A stretch of 64,000 nucleotides of DNA from Pedobacter sp. Leaf170 (GTDB taxonomy: Bacteria; Bacteroidota; Bacteroidia; Sphingobacteriales; Sphingobacteriaceae): assembly GCF_920984665.1 (NCBI RefSeq), contig NZ_CAKLBP010000006.1:248001-312000 (forward strand), in the 5' to 3' direction. The stretch's first letter is position 1; the number at the start of each line of letters is the position of its first letter. The translations under genes and the position numbers were made by a program. This document shows positions 26,496-36,262 of the stretch, in pieces. The notes under the pieces were generated by a model. It did no database searches, had not been told where the DNA came from, and worked only from the letters and a program-made list of their open reading frames with translations.

Positions 26496-28016
26496 ATGAA
26501 AAATAAAAAACTTGCTCTCCTTATTCTTGATGGATGGGGCTACGGAAAACACGACAATTCTGATGCTGCCTACGCTGCTAATACTCCATTTTTCGATTCA
26601 TTGATTCAAAAATATCCAAACTCTAAATTAGAAGCATCTGGAGAAGCAGTTGGTTTACCTGCGGGACAAATGGGGAACTCGGAAGTTGGACACATGAATT
26701 TGGGCGCCGGAAGAGTAGTTTATCAGGAACTTGGAAGAATAAATAAAGCAATTGCCGACAGAGAATTACATAGCAATCCAATTTTAGTTAATGCTTTTGA
26801 ATACGCAAAAGCCAATAACAAAGCAGTACATTTTATTGGTTTGGTTTCTAACGGAGGTGTACATGCACACATTGAGCACCTAAAGGCATTATGCGATGCC
26901 GCTAATGAAGCAAACGTACAAGATAGTTATGTGCATGCCTTTTTAGATGGCAGAGACACCGACCCAAACTCTGGTTTAGGTTTCATTACAGATTTAGAAA
27001 ATCATATCCAAAATTCATCAACAAAACTGGCTACTTTAATAGGGCGTTATTATGCAATGGATAGAGATAATCGTTGGGAACGCGTTAAAGAAGCATACGA
27101 TGTAATGGTTAATGGTGTTGGTGAAAAATCTCAGGATGCATTAGCAAGTATAAGAAAATCTTACAGCGAAGGTGTAACAGACGAATTTATAAAGCCAGTG
27201 GTTTTAACACAAGCTAATGGAGCGCCTATTGCAACCATTAAAAATGATGATGTTGTAATTTGCTTCAATTTTAGAACAGATAGAGGTAGAGAAATTACAT
27301 CAGCATTAACGCAAAAAGATTTTCCAGAACAGCAAATGCATAAATTACCGTTGTATTATGTTACAATGACAACTTATGATGAAAGTTTTGAGCGTGTAAA
27401 TGTTGTTTTTACAAAGGATGATTTAACTCATACTATCGGACAGGTTTTAGCAGAACAAGGCAAAAACCAAATCAGAATTGCCGAAACAGAGAAATACCCT
27501 CATGTAACTTTCTTCTTTTCTGGAGGAAGAGAAACAGAATTTGCAAATGAGAAACGTATTTTGGTGCCTTCGCCAAAAGTTGCAACTTACGATTTACAGC
27601 CAGAAATGAGTGCTGCTGGAATTACAGATGCCATAACAAAAGAAATGGAAACAGGTTGGGCAGATTTTATTTGCTTAAACTTTGCCAATCCGGATATGGT
27701 TGGGCATACTGGTGTTTTCGAAGCCGTGATAAAAGCTGTGGAAACTGCTGATAAATGCGCCGAAACTGTTGTGAATAAAGGTTTGGAAAATGGATATTCA
27801 TTTATCTTGCTTGCAGACCATGGAAATTCTGAATTTATGGTTAATAAGGACGGTTCTCCGAATACGGCCCATACAACCAACCTAGTTCCATGCATTTTGA
27901 TTGATAGCGATTATCATCAAATTGCAGATGGCAAATTAGGAGATATTGCGCCAACTGTTTTAAAAATATTAGGCCTAAACATTCCTGATGAAATGACAGG
28001 CAACGTTTTAATATAA
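26496..28016 (+). CDS. gpmI: 2,3-bisphosphoglycerate-independent phosphoglycerate mutase
   Basis: 506 residues. Interconverts 3- and 2-phosphoglycerate in glycolysis with two metal ions. The alkaline phosphatase-like site is intact: Asp12 in LILDGWGYG, nucleophile Ser62 in GQMGNSEVGHMN, and later DGRDTDP, NFRTDRGRE, NPDMVGHTG and LLADHGNSE. The following lipoprotein gene begins on the last base of its stop codon (TAATG), so the two are translationally coupled. Confidence 0.97.
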   Translation: MKNKKLALLILDGWGYGKHDNSDAAYAANTPFFDSLIQKYPNSKLEASGEAVGLPAGQMGNSEVGHMNLGAGRVVYQELGRINKAIADRELHSNPILVNAFEYAKANNKAVHFIGLVSNGGVHAHIEHLKALCDAANEANVQDSYVHAFLDGRDTDPNSGLGFITDLENHIQNSSTKLATLIGRYYAMDRDNRWERVKEAYDVMVNGVGEKSQDALASIRKSYSEGVTDEFIKPVVLTQANGAPIATIKNDDVVICFNFRTDRGREITSALTQKDFPEQQMHKLPLYYVTMTTYDESFERVNVVFTKDDLTHTIGQVLAEQGKNQIRIAETEKYPHVTFFFSGGRETEFANEKRILVPSPKVATYDLQPEMSAAGITDAITKEMETGWADFICLNFANPDMVGHTGVFEAVIKAVETADKCAETVVNKGLENGYSFILLADHGNSEFMVNKDGSPNTAHTTNLVPCILIDSDYHQIADGKLGDIAPTVLKILGLNIPDEMTGNVLI

Positions 28017-28543
28017 TGAACAAGAAATTAATATTTTTCGTATTTGCATTGGGTTTGCTTTCTTGCAATCAGGAAAAGCAAATAAAGGCAAATACAGATT
28101 TGTTATATTTTGATATTAAAGGATATTTTAAAAAAGAAAGTTTAAGACTACAGCAATTAAACCCGAATATTTTAAAAGAAGTAAATATTAATGGTTCTGC
28201 TGAAACTAAAAAGCTAACCATTAAAGACTGGGAAAAAGAATTTTCCATTTTTGCGAATGCAGATATAAATAAAGCATCGTGGAGAGGAAGTTTTAAAGTT
28301 CAGAAAAATGATGAGGAGGTAACCTACACATCCTCAAACAAAAGAATACCAATTAAGAAGGTAGCTGTAAAATATTTTGGAGATGAGGTTAAGAAAGTTG
28401 AAATCATTATTTCAAACAAAAATATCCTCTACACTTCTGGAGATAGCCTTATTTATTATCCGGACAGTTTATTTGTTATTAAGAAGCATCAAAAAATTAA
28501 ACTTCTTAAGGCCAAAAAATATCAGGTAAAAGAAATATTTTAG
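28016..28543 (+). CDS. Hypothetical lipoprotein
   Basis: 175 residues. Signal MNKKLIFFVFALGLLSCNQ with a lipobox Cys17. The mature part is basic and predicted beta-rich, including WRGSFKVQKNDEEVTYTS and IPIKKVAVKYFGDEVKKVEI; no family is recognised, though many Sphingobacteriaceae genomes appear to carry such a gene after gpmI. The start overlaps the gpmI stop by one base and a terminator follows directly. The coupling to a glycolytic enzyme does not explain its role. Confidence 0.8.
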   Translation: MNKKLIFFVFALGLLSCNQEKQIKANTDLLYFDIKGYFKKESLRLQQLNPNILKEVNINGSAETKKLTIKDWEKEFSIFANADINKASWRGSFKVQKNDEEVTYTSSNKRIPIKKVAVKYFGDEVKKVEIIISNKNILYTSGDSLIYYPDSLFVIKKHQKIKLLKAKKYQVKEIF

Positions 28544-28549
28544 ACCAAA

Positions 28550-28587
28550 AAAGGGCGGAATGTATTAAACATTTCGCCCTTTTTTAT
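28550..28587. terminator. Bidirectional terminator between convergent genes
   Basis: AAGGGCGGAATGT pairs with ACATTTCGCCCTT around ATTAA (one mismatch), with A-run on the left and T-run on the right, so it can stop transcripts from both the lipoprotein gene and the TPR gene. Confidence 0.9.
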
Positions 28588-28599
28588 GATTTTCAAACA

Positions 28600-29223
28600 T
28601 TACTTTAAGCTTGCAATTTGTGCTTTATCATAAGTAATCCAATCAATTATATCTTTTCTTAATGGCTGCAAGGTTAAAACCTTTTGAAAATCAGCTATCG
28701 AATTATTAAACAAAGCAACGCAAGCTTGTTTTTCTAAGTTTTTCTTTGCTTTAAAAGATTTGAAGATTGCATAATCTTTATAAGCTAAACCCCTGTTTTG
28801 AAGCATTTGGGTATCCTCTTCCCCACTCAACTCGCTTGCTTTAGTAAAATCTTTAATTGCGGCCAAGTAAAAATTTTCTCTCAATGAATTTAAAGATTGC
28901 TTAGGGTCGTTTGCAACATTTAAGCGTGCTTTACCTCTATAGTAGTATGCCGAAACTTCGGTTGGTTTTAAAACAATTAAATTGCTGTAAGTTGTTATCG
29001 AATTTTCATAATCACCGCTTTGGTAATATGAATAACCCAGCATCTTTTGTACATTAACATTATTTGGGTCTTTAGCGCCTGCTTTTTCTAATTGTGTAAC
29101 TGCTGTTTTATAGTCACCTTTTAGCATTGCATCCATTATTTTTTTATCAATGCTACTCTGTGCGTAACTACTTGTTGATGAGATAATAATTAACCCTAAA
29201 ATGGTATGTTTAATAAAGTTCAT
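28600..29223 (-). CDS. Secreted TPR-repeat protein
   Basis: 207 residues with a signal peptide (MNFIKHTILGLIIISSTSSYAQ). TPR helices are seen in YKTAVTQLEKAGAKDPNNVNVQ, GYSYYQSGDYENSITTYSNL and EVSAYYYRGKARLN, roughly residues 35-125, with further helical pairs after. It is probably a periplasmic scaffold for protein-protein contacts; partners unknown. It is a single gene with a -7 box 18 bases before its ATG and the shared terminator at 28550-28587. Confidence 0.85.
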   Translation of the reverse strand: MNFIKHTILGLIIISSTSSYAQSSIDKKIMDAMLKGDYKTAVTQLEKAGAKDPNNVNVQKMLGYSYYQSGDYENSITTYSNLIVLKPTEVSAYYYRGKARLNVANDPKQSLNSLRENFYLAAIKDFTKASELSGEEDTQMLQNRGLAYKDYAIFKSFKAKKNLEKQACVALFNNSIADFQKVLTLQPLRKDIIDWITYDKAQIASLK

Positions 29224-29241
29224 GTACTAATAATAAGTTTA

Positions 29242-29249
29242 CAAATCTA
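29242..29249 (-). promoter_or_regulatory. Candidate -7 box of the TPR gene
   Basis: TAGATTTG on the minus strand matches TAnnTTTG, 18 bases before the ATG at 29223. No good -33 box at the right distance. Confidence 0.5.
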
Positions 29250-29464
29250 AAATTTCAACAGAAACATTAGAGAAATATTCACGCAATATAAATCAATTCT
29301 TAGAAAATTTAGTGCTTTAATTTTTTTACATTGACTAAAACACTTAAACAATAGCATTAACGTAAGAATTTACTTTATATGATATTTGGCGAATAATTTA
29401 TAATTCTCTGCCTTTTTATCATAACCTAATACCAATTTAGGCCTAACATTAAATTAAATGAACT

Positions 29465-29481
29465 TTGGCACAGGAGTTGAA
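29465..29481 (+). promoter_or_regulatory. Sigma-54-like -24/-12 promoter before lon
   Basis: TTGGCACAGGAGTTGAA fits the -24/-12 pattern TTGGCAC-N5-TTGCA: GG is followed by exactly 10 bases and then GA in place of GC. It lies 74 bases before the lon ATG. An inverted pair CCTAA/TTAGG is found about 30 bases upstream. The rest of 29224-29555, a 332-base divergent spacer, shows no gene. Confidence 0.5.
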
Positions 29482-29555
29482 TTTAATGTATATAGATTAA
29501 ACACACGCAAATCACCAACGACTTAACTGCCAGTTTGTCGTTATAAAGAACAACA

Positions 29556-32027
29556 ATGAGTAAACACGATATATTTGATTTTAATACAGCAATGCCGATT
29601 ATTAATGAGGATACCGAATTTTTCCCGCTGATGTCTCAGCAGGATGAGGAAGATATGAATAACGAGGAAACGCCTGAAGTTTTAGCGATATTACCATTAC
29701 GTAATACTGTTTTATTTCCTGGTGTTGTTATTCCTATCACGGTTGGAAGAGATAAATCAATAAAATTGATTAAAGAAGCTTACAAAGGCAATAAAATAAT
29801 TGGTGTTGTTTCTCAAAAAGATGTTTCAATTGAAGATCCAACGTTTGAGCAACTTAATACAGTTGGTACAGTAGCGCACATCATTAAATTACTTCAAATG
29901 CCTGATGGAAATACTACGGTTATCATTCAGGGCAAACAACGTTTCAGTTTAATTGCTGAGGTTCAGAATGAGCCGTATATAACGGCAACAATTAAAAAGT
30001 TTGAAGAACAAAAACACAAAGCTGATAAAGAGTTTAAGGCATTAATTGCATCAATAAGAGAAATGTCGGCTCAAATTATTCAGCTTTCGCCAAATATTCC
30101 TACTGAAGCCAGCATTGCACTTAAAAATATAGAAAGCACTTCATTTTTGATAAACTTTATATCATCAAACATGAATGCCGAAATGGCTGATAAGCAGAAA
30201 ATCCTTGAAATGGATAATTTGCTAAATAGAGCGCAAAAAGTGATGGAGCTTTTGATGGTGGAGTTGCAAATGCTTGAATTGAGAAATCAAATTCAGTCAA
30301 AAGTTCGTACGGATTTAGATAAGCAACAAAGAGATTATTTTTTAAATCAGCAGTTAAAAACCATTCAGGAAGAATTAGGTGGAAGTTCTGCAGATATCGA
30401 ATTTGATGCTTTACAAGAAAGAGCTAAAAAGAAAAAATGGTCTAAACAAGTGGATACCCATTTTGATAAAGAGCTTGATAAACTTGGCAGAATGAATCCT
30501 GCTGCGCCAGATTATTCGGTACAGTTAAATTATTTGGAATTATTGCTTGATTTACCTTGGAGCGAATTAACTAAAGATAACTTTGATTTAAAGCGAGCCC
30601 AGCGGATTTTAGATAAAGACCACTTTGGCCTTGAAAAAGTTAAACAACGCATAATAGAATATCTGGCAGTTTTAAAACTGAAAAGAGATATGAAAGCGCC
30701 AATCCTTTGTTTGGTTGGCCCTCCGGGAGTTGGTAAAACATCTTTAGGAAAATCAATTGCCAAAGCCTTAGGGCGTAATTATGTTCGTATGGCACTTGGT
30801 GGTATCAGAGATGAAGCCGAAGTTCGCGGACATAGAAAAACTTATATTGGTGCAATGCCAGGTAGAATTATTTCATCAATTAAAAAAGCTGGCGCCGATA
30901 ATCCTGTTTTTGTTTTAGATGAAATTGATAAAGTTGGAACTGATCACAGAGGCGATCCTTCATCAGCTTTGCTTGAAGTTTTAGATCCTGAACAAAACAA
31001 CGCTTTCTATGATCATTACGTAGAAGTAGATTACGATTTATCTAACGTTTTATTCATTGCAACCGCAAACTCATTAAGCACAATTCAACCGGCTTTGCTC
31101 GATCGTATGGAAATTATCGAAGTAAATGGCTACACAATTGAAGAGAAAATAGAAATCGCAAAGAAATTTTTATTACCAAAACAAAAAGAAAATCATGGTT
31201 TAAAACTTAAAGATATTGTACTTAAACCAAGTTTGATTGAGAAAGTAATTGAAGATTACACAAGAGAAAGCGGTGTGCGTGGTTTAGAGAAAAAAATTGG
31301 TTCGTTGGTACGCGGTGTGGCAACTAAGCTGGCTATGGAAGAAGAATACAACGTTACCTTAACCAATGACGATGTAGAGCGGATTTTAGGTGCGCCAATC
31401 TATGATAAGGATTTATACGAAGGCAATGAGGTTGCAGGTGTTGTTACAGGTTTAGCCTGGACAAGCGTTGGTGGAGATATTTTATTCATCGAATCGAGCT
31501 TAAGTCCTGGTAAAGGGAAACTTACTTTAACGGGTAATTTAGGTGATGTAATGAAAGAATCTGCTGTTATCGCCTTAGCGTATTTAAGAGCACATGCAAG
31601 TGAGTTTGGTATAGATTACACTTTATTCGATAATTGGGATGTTCACGTACACGTTCCGGCTGGTGCAACGCCAAAAGATGGCCCATCGGCAGGTGTAACC
31701 ATGCTAACAGCATTAACATCGGCCTTTACCCAGCGCAAAGTAAAACAACATTTAGCAATGACTGGTGAGATTACTTTACGTGGTAAAGTTTTGCCTGTGG
31801 GAGGAATTAAAGAAAAAATTCTTGCAGCTAAAAGAGCAAACATTAAAGAAATTATTCTATGCAAAAGCAACAGAAAGGATATTTTAGAGATTAAAGAAAG
31901 TTACATCAAAGACCTTAAGTTTCATTATGTAACTGAAATGAGTGAGGTAATTGAACTTGCTTTATTAAAAAATAAAGTTAAAAAACCGCTTGATTTAAGC
32001 ATAAAAACAACTGCAATTGTTAATTAA
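29556..32027 (+). CDS. lon: ATP-dependent protease Lon
   Basis: 823 residues. Degrades damaged and regulatory cytoplasmic proteins. Domains in order: LON substrate-binding N-domain ([20 protein letters not shown] from about 45), coiled-coil linker, AAA+ module with Walker [10 protein letters not shown] at about 388-396 and Walker [11 protein letters not shown], and the C-terminal serine protease with Ser711 in KDGPSAGV and the partner Lys in GGIKEKI about 43 residues later. All catalytic features are intact. It has about 40 extra N-terminal acidic residues before the LON domain. A sigma-54-like element precedes it and a perfect hairpin terminator follows. Confidence 0.97.
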   Translation: MSKHDIFDFNTAMPIINEDTEFFPLMSQQDEEDMNNEETPEVLAILPLRNTVLFPGVVIPITVGRDKSIKLIKEAYKGNKIIGVVSQKDVSIEDPTFEQLNTVGTVAHIIKLLQMPDGNTTVIIQGKQRFSLIAEVQNEPYITATIKKFEEQKHKADKEFKALIASIREMSAQIIQLSPNIPTEASIALKNIESTSFLINFISSNMNAEMADKQKILEMDNLLNRAQKVMELLMVELQMLELRNQIQSKVRTDLDKQQRDYFLNQQLKTIQEELGGSSADIEFDALQERAKKKKWSKQVDTHFDKELDKLGRMNPAAPDYSVQLNYLELLLDLPWSELTKDNFDLKRAQRILDKDHFGLEKVKQRIIEYLAVLKLKRDMKAPILCLVGPPGVGKTSLGKSIAKALGRNYVRMALGGIRDEAEVRGHRKTYIGAMPGRIISSIKKAGADNPVFVLDEIDKVGTDHRGDPSSALLEVLDPEQNNAFYDHYVEVDYDLSNVLFIATANSLSTIQPALLDRMEIIEVNGYTIEEKIEIAKKFLLPKQKENHGLKLKDIVLKPSLIEKVIEDYTRESGVRGLEKKIGSLVRGVATKLAMEEEYNVTLTNDDVERILGAPIYDKDLYEGNEVAGVVTGLAWTSVGGDILFIESSLSPGKGKLTLTGNLGDVMKESAVIALAYLRAHASEFGIDYTLFDNWDVHVHVPAGATPKDGPSAGVTMLTALTSAFTQRKVKQHLAMTGEITLRGKVLPVGGIKEKILAAKRANIKEIILCKSNRKDILEIKESYIKDLKFHYVTEMSEVIELALLKNKVKKPLDLSIKTTAIVN

Positions 32028-32092
32028 TACTCAATAATTTACAATTATTGAATTGCGTAGATAATTTATTCAATTACATTAAATACTTTTAT

Positions 32093-32120
32093 AGTCCCGA
32101 TAATTATCGGGACTTTTTTT
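32093..32120 (+). terminator. Rho-independent terminator of lon, abutting the next start codon
   Basis: A perfect 22-base palindrome (AGTCCCGATAATTATCGGGACT, arms of 11 counted as 9-10 plus loop) is followed by seven T. The ATG of the LpxR-like gene begins on the very next base (32121). Confidence 0.9.
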
Positions 32121-33068
32121 ATGAAATCATTTTTACTATCTACAATTGCAGTATTACTTTATTGCTCGGCAAGTGCGCAAAGCTTTAAAAATGAGTTTGG
32201 CTTTAAAACTGAAAACGATGCTTACCTCGCAACTTTAAATGATAGATATTATACCAATGGCCTATTTATTTACTACAGGCGAGCATTAAACCCAGCTAAT
32301 TTAACTGAAAAAATAGAAAAGAAAACCTATGAAATTTCGGTTGGGCAAAAGATATATACACCTTATTGGGGAATGGTTGCTAACAAAGAAGATCAAGATA
32401 GACCTTTCGCAGGATACTTGTATGCCGGCGCTTCATATTCAGTTTTTTATAAGAAAGAAAGTTTAATTAAAACTTCTGTTGAAATAGGAACAGTAGGGAA
32501 AAATTCGCTTGCTCAAGGCGCTCAAGAATTCCTTCATAAAACGGTTGGCTTTTATACACCTGCCGGATGGGATTACCAAATCAGAAATGAATTAGCGCTC
32601 AACCTATCTGCGAGCTACAGCAAATTGCTTATCCGCTCCAACGATAATGTGGTAGATTTAAGTGGAAACGGATATGCAAATTTAGGAACAACATTCAGCG
32701 GCCTGGGTGCTTCAGCAGTTTTTAGAGCTGGTAGACTGAATCAGTTATTTAATTCTGCCAACCATAATGCAGTAATTGGAGAAGCTAAAACCAAGAGATT
32801 AAATAATTCGGAATTTTTCTTCTATTTAAAACCGCAATTAAATGTGGTAGCTTATGATGCTACAATACAAGGCAGCTTGTTTAAGAATAATAGTCCGGTA
32901 ACATTTGGTATTAAACCTGTAGTTTTTGAACAGCAATTTGGTGTTAATTACAGCTCACAAAGATTTACGATTGATTTTAATGTGATTTTTAAAACCAAAG
33001 AAGTTAAAAGCGCTGCGAAAGCTCAAAATTATGGAGGTTTGAGCTTGTATTATAGATTTGGAAAGTAA
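32121..33068 (+). CDS. LpxR-like outer-membrane lipid A deacylase family protein
   Basis: 315 residues. Signal peptide MKSFLLSTIAVLLYCSASAQ starts directly at ATG 32121, so the start is firm. The mature protein opens with FGFKTENDAYLATLNDRYYT and NGLFIYYRRAL, the LpxR signature with the Asn/Asp/Arg active-site region, and continues as amphipathic beta strands of a 12-stranded barrel, ending in an aromatic-containing strand (LSLYYRFGK). LpxR of Salmonella removes the 3'-acyloxyacyl chains of lipid A; a similar role here is inferred. Unusually, an intrinsic terminator ends at the base before the start codon. Confidence 0.85.
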   Translation: MKSFLLSTIAVLLYCSASAQSFKNEFGFKTENDAYLATLNDRYYTNGLFIYYRRALNPANLTEKIEKKTYEISVGQKIYTPYWGMVANKEDQDRPFAGYLYAGASYSVFYKKESLIKTSVEIGTVGKNSLAQGAQEFLHKTVGFYTPAGWDYQIRNELALNLSASYSKLLIRSNDNVVDLSGNGYANLGTTFSGLGASAVFRAGRLNQLFNSANHNAVIGEAKTKRLNNSEFFFYLKPQLNVVAYDATIQGSLFKNNSPVTFGIKPVVFEQQFGVNYSSQRFTIDFNVIFKTKEVKSAAKAQNYGGLSLYYRFGK

Positions 33069-33479
33069 TTAATCAATTTCCGGTTTTTTACGTATTTCCT
33101 TTTTAGATGAATTTGCAGCTTTATTCTTTAGCCTCTTCTCAATAACACCTTTTGGAATTTTCGTTCGCTTTCGCTTCTTCTCAACCAAAAGCGATTTCCT
33201 TATCAAATCAATTAATTTGAAAATTGTTTTTTCCTTATTCATCAATTGACTCCTATCCTCTTGCGATACAATATGAAGCAAACCTTCTGCATCAATACGA
33301 TTTGAGAGTTTATCTGACAACAATAGTTTTTCTTCATCAGATAAAAAATCTGCAGAGCTAATATTAAATATCAATTCTACTTTGCTCGAAACTTTATTTA
33401 CATTTTGCCCACCTTTCCCGCCGCTTCTTGATGTTTTAAAAGATACACTTTTTAGGATTTGGGCTTTATCTGGAATCAT
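33069..33479 (-). CDS. arfB: Alternative ribosome-rescue peptidyl-tRNA hydrolase ArfB
   Basis: 136 residues. Releases peptides from ribosomes stalled without a stop codon. The release-factor GGQ motif is at 23-25 in SGGKGGQNVNKVSSKVEL, and the C-terminal tail (VEKKRKRTKIPKGVIEKR, NSSKKEIRKKPEID) is Lys/Arg-rich as needed to enter the empty mRNA channel. Length and layout match YaeJ/ArfB rather than a full release factor. It overlaps no gene, but its stop lies directly at the end of the LpxR-like gene (32121-33068), which is convergent. Confidence 0.95.
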   Translation of the reverse strand: MIPDKAQILKSVSFKTSRSGGKGGQNVNKVSSKVELIFNISSADFLSDEEKLLLSDKLSNRIDAEGLLHIVSQEDRSQLMNKEKTIFKLIDLIRKSLLVEKKRKRTKIPKGVIEKRLKNKAANSSKKEIRKKPEID

Positions 33480-33625
33480 AAATTTTTAAATATTTTAAAA
33501 ATAAAAAGGTTTTATAGAAGGCAAACCTACATTTTTATTGTTGCCATACAAAACATACAATTTTGTTTTTTGGCAGATAAATTATAACTTCAAGGCTTCA
33601 TTCCTAAAAATTCGAGTATCACATC

Positions 33626-34411
33626 ATGAACCAACAAACCTTTGTTGAAAAACTAGGCTATTTCTTGCGAACCATCCTATTCGTAATTATTTGCACCGTA
33701 TTTATTTTCCTTCTTTTATGGACATTTTGCTACTCCCTTCACGTATTTTATTTGTTTCTGGCAACCTTAATTTTTGCAATTTTTTCATATTTCCGCAAAA
33801 AAAATAGAAAATTTATAACCATAACATTATTATCTGGCATTGCTTTATTTGTAATTTCAACGCCTTATAACTTACGCCAGTATAATAACCATGCAGCTGC
33901 TTTTCAAGATCAAATTAACCGCGGCTATCATTTACAATTTAAAGAAAAATGCGCCATTTACGGTACTTTATTAATTGTAATTACCGGAGACATAATTCCA
34001 TTTCCAGAAGCCAGCATCCAAAATTTTTACTTGCTGTTTCCAAAAGAAAGTAAAACCAGAATTTTTTATGATGATGATTTTTTGCAAGCGCCAGATATTC
34101 AAAAAATGATGCATCTAAAAGGAAAAAATAGTGTGGCCTGGAATAAATGGGGTGAACGTTTTAATGGTAATTTTAGATTTGCAGCCGCATTTGACCCATG
34201 CACTTTAGAGATTACAGATGAAGGAGACCACAAAAAAGCCACATTGGTTACCTATTTTAATTATCGCAAAAACTACACGACACACAATGCAAACCACGTT
34301 TTAAATGGCCTATTTGCATTTAGAATTGATGAAGGATTATTTTGGTATTTAGAGCATGAAGGCTGGTTACATCCATACAATTCTGTTTGGATTGCTAAAA
34401 TAAAAAAATAA
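33626..34411 (+). CDS. Membrane protein of unknown function
   Basis: 261 residues. Two or three hydrophobic spans at about 14-36, 38-56 and 65-82 are followed by a soluble domain of about 180 residues, probably outside the cytoplasm, with aromatic-rich motifs (FPEASIQNFYLLFPKES, HEGWLHPYNSVWIAKI). No known family is recognised. It is a single gene with a strong terminator right after its stop. A distant relation to DUF-type Bacteroidota membrane proteins is likely but cannot be named. Confidence 0.8.
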   Translation: MNQQTFVEKLGYFLRTILFVIICTVFIFLLLWTFCYSLHVFYLFLATLIFAIFSYFRKKNRKFITITLLSGIALFVISTPYNLRQYNNHAAAFQDQINRGYHLQFKEKCAIYGTLLIVITGDIIPFPEASIQNFYLLFPKESKTRIFYDDDFLQAPDIQKMMHLKGKNSVAWNKWGERFNGNFRFAAAFDPCTLEITDEGDHKKATLVTYFNYRKNYTTHNANHVLNGLFAFRIDEGLFWYLEHEGWLHPYNSVWIAKIKK

Positions 34412-34412
34412 A

Positions 34413-34445
34413 AAAATGCGAACTTTTAAGTTCGCATTTTTGTTT
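34413..34445 (+). terminator. Rho-independent terminator
   Basis: AAAATGCGAACTT and AAGTTCGCATTTT form a 13-base inverted repeat with T-run after it, immediately downstream of the membrane protein stop. Confidence 0.88.
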
Positions 34446-34483
34446 TCCAAGCTAATTATTCATTATTGTGCACCTATTTTATT

Positions 34484-34491
34484 TACATTTG
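34484..34491 (+). promoter_or_regulatory. -7 promoter box of cmk
   Basis: TACATTTG matches TAnnTTTG and ends 7 bases before the cmk ATG at 34499, supporting that start and a near-leaderless mRNA. Confidence 0.6.
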
Positions 34492-34498
34492 CAGCACA

Positions 34499-35176
34499 AT
34501 GAAAAAGAATATTGTTGTAGCTATTGATGGCTATTCATCTTGCGGAAAAAGTACGCTCGCAAAAGCACTTGCCAAAAAATTAGGCTTTATTTATGTAGAT
34601 AGCGGAGCAATGTACCGGGCGGTTACCTTATATTTTTTACGAAACAATATTGATATAAGCAATGATGAAAAAGTTACAGATGCGTTACAACATATCGAAT
34701 TGAATTTTCATTCCAGAGATTACCAATCTCACATTACTTTAAATGGCGAGGAAGTTTCTGATGAAATCCGTTTAATGCCTGTTTCTGAAAATGTTAGTGA
34801 AGTTTCTGCTCATAAAGTTGTACGCCATGAAATGGTAAAGCAGCAACAAAGAATGGGCAAATCGAAAAACATTGTAATGGATGGCCGTGATATCGGAACC
34901 ACGGTTTTTCCGAACGCACCGGTAAAGTTTTTTATGACTGCCGATCCAAAAATCAGGGCAGAAAGAAGGTATAAAGAACTAGAAAGTAAGGGCAATAATT
35001 CCACTACTTTAGAAGAGGTTTTTGAAAATCTGGCCCACAGAGACTATGCTGATACAACCCGCAAAGAAAGTCCGTTGGTTAGGGCTGATGATGCTATTAT
35101 TTTAGATAATACCAATTTAACTCAAGATGAACAATTGGCTTTCGCCTTAGAAAAAGTTGAGCTTCATTTAAATTAA
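34499..35176 (+). CDS. cmk: (d)CMP kinase
   Basis: ATG 34499 (MKKNIVVAIDGYSSCGKST) is chosen over an in-frame ATG 33 bases upstream because the promoter box lies between them and the P-loop then falls at residues 11-18. 225 residues. Phosphorylates CMP and dCMP with ATP. Visible: P-loop GYSSCGKST, YVDSGAMYRAVT, DGRDIGTTVFP and the LID-region arginines (RAERRYKEL, HRDYADTTRKESPL). Cytoplasmic, single gene. Confidence 0.96.
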   Translation: MKKNIVVAIDGYSSCGKSTLAKALAKKLGFIYVDSGAMYRAVTLYFLRNNIDISNDEKVTDALQHIELNFHSRDYQSHITLNGEEVSDEIRLMPVSENVSEVSAHKVVRHEMVKQQQRMGKSKNIVMDGRDIGTTVFPNAPVKFFMTADPKIRAERRYKELESKGNNSTTLEEVFENLAHRDYADTTRKESPLVRADDAIILDNTNLTQDEQLAFALEKVELHLN

Positions 35177-35251
35177 ATTACATAATTCATTTTCTTAGCC
35201 TACTGAATTAATTTAATTTCATATTTTTAGCGAAACCCTAAAATGCTAATC

Positions 35252-36085
35252 ATGAAATTAAAATTTCTTTCTTTAATTGCCTTATTTATTTGCTTTTCAA
35301 ACTTTAAATCTCAAGCTCAAAAAGGCTGGATTAATCTTTTTAATGGGAAAGATCTAAAAGACTGGACTGTGAAGATAGCCAAGCATGATTTGAATGATAA
35401 TTATGGAAATACTTTCCGCGTTGAGGATGGTTTAATGAAAGTGAAATATGATGGCTATACCGATTTCAACCAGCAATATGGACATATTTATTATAAAAAG
35501 CCTTTTTCATATTATTTGCTAAGCGTTACTTACCGTTTTGTTGGCGAACAAGCCAAAGGCGGTGAAGGTTGGGCTTTAAGAAATAGTGGAGCAATGCTTC
35601 ATTGTCAGGCGCCAGAAACCATATTAAAAGATCAGGATTTCCCTATATCAATTGAAGGGCAAATTCTTGGTGGCGATGGCGAGCATGAAAGACATACCAG
35701 TAATGTTTGCACCCCTGGAACACAAATCAATTTTCAAGGCAAATTATTTACACAACACTGCCTTGATTCTAAATCAAAAACTTATCATGGGGACCAATGG
35801 GTTACCGCACAATTTTTAGTTCTTGGCGATTCTGTAATTAAACACATCATTGATAACGAAGTAGTTCTGGAATATACAAAACCTCAAATTGGTGGTGGCA
35901 GTGTTTCAAACTTCGACCCTAAAGTAAAAACTGATGGTACACCACTTACTTCTGGTTACATTTCTTTGCAAAGCGAAAGCCATCCAATCGAGTTTAAAAC
36001 TGTAAAACTTTTCGATTTACAATCTTATTCAAACAATAAAGAAAAGCTTGATAAAATTTTGAAGAAAATACTCAATCAAAAATAA
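35252..36085 (+). CDS. Secreted DUF1080 protein
   Basis: ATG 35252 begins a signal peptide (MKLKFLSLIALFICFSNFKSQAQ); an ATG 9 bases upstream is also in frame. 277 residues. One LamG-like DUF1080 module starts at GWINLFNGKDLKDW and contains GEGWALRNSGAMLHCQ and SIEGQILGG, which mark a different subfamily from the tandem protein at 1569-2936. The protein may bind or cleave glycosides outside the cytoplasm. No oxidoreductase is adjacent, so a 3-keto-sugar role is less supported here. Confidence 0.85.
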   Translation: MKLKFLSLIALFICFSNFKSQAQKGWINLFNGKDLKDWTVKIAKHDLNDNYGNTFRVEDGLMKVKYDGYTDFNQQYGHIYYKKPFSYYLLSVTYRFVGEQAKGGEGWALRNSGAMLHCQAPETILKDQDFPISIEGQILGGDGEHERHTSNVCTPGTQINFQGKLFTQHCLDSKSKTYHGDQWVTAQFLVLGDSVIKHIIDNEVVLEYTKPQIGGGSVSNFDPKVKTDGTPLTSGYISLQSESHPIEFKTVKLFDLQSYSNNKEKLDKILKKILNQK

Positions 36086-36262
36086 TCACCTAATCTCTGT
36101 TCACATCCTTTAAAAAAACTAAGTTATCAAATGAATAAGAAAAAGTTTGTTAGCAGTTTTGAAAGCGATCACGATAACTAAAATTGTTATACAGGGAGCA
36201 ACTCGTGATGGTGAGATATTTTGCTAAATATTATAATTTCTGAGTTTTAACCTGAGGTTTGT

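Noticed and set aside
36131..36181. 16-codon frame after the DUF1080 gene
   Set aside because: Too short, no promoter of its own, no similarity seen.
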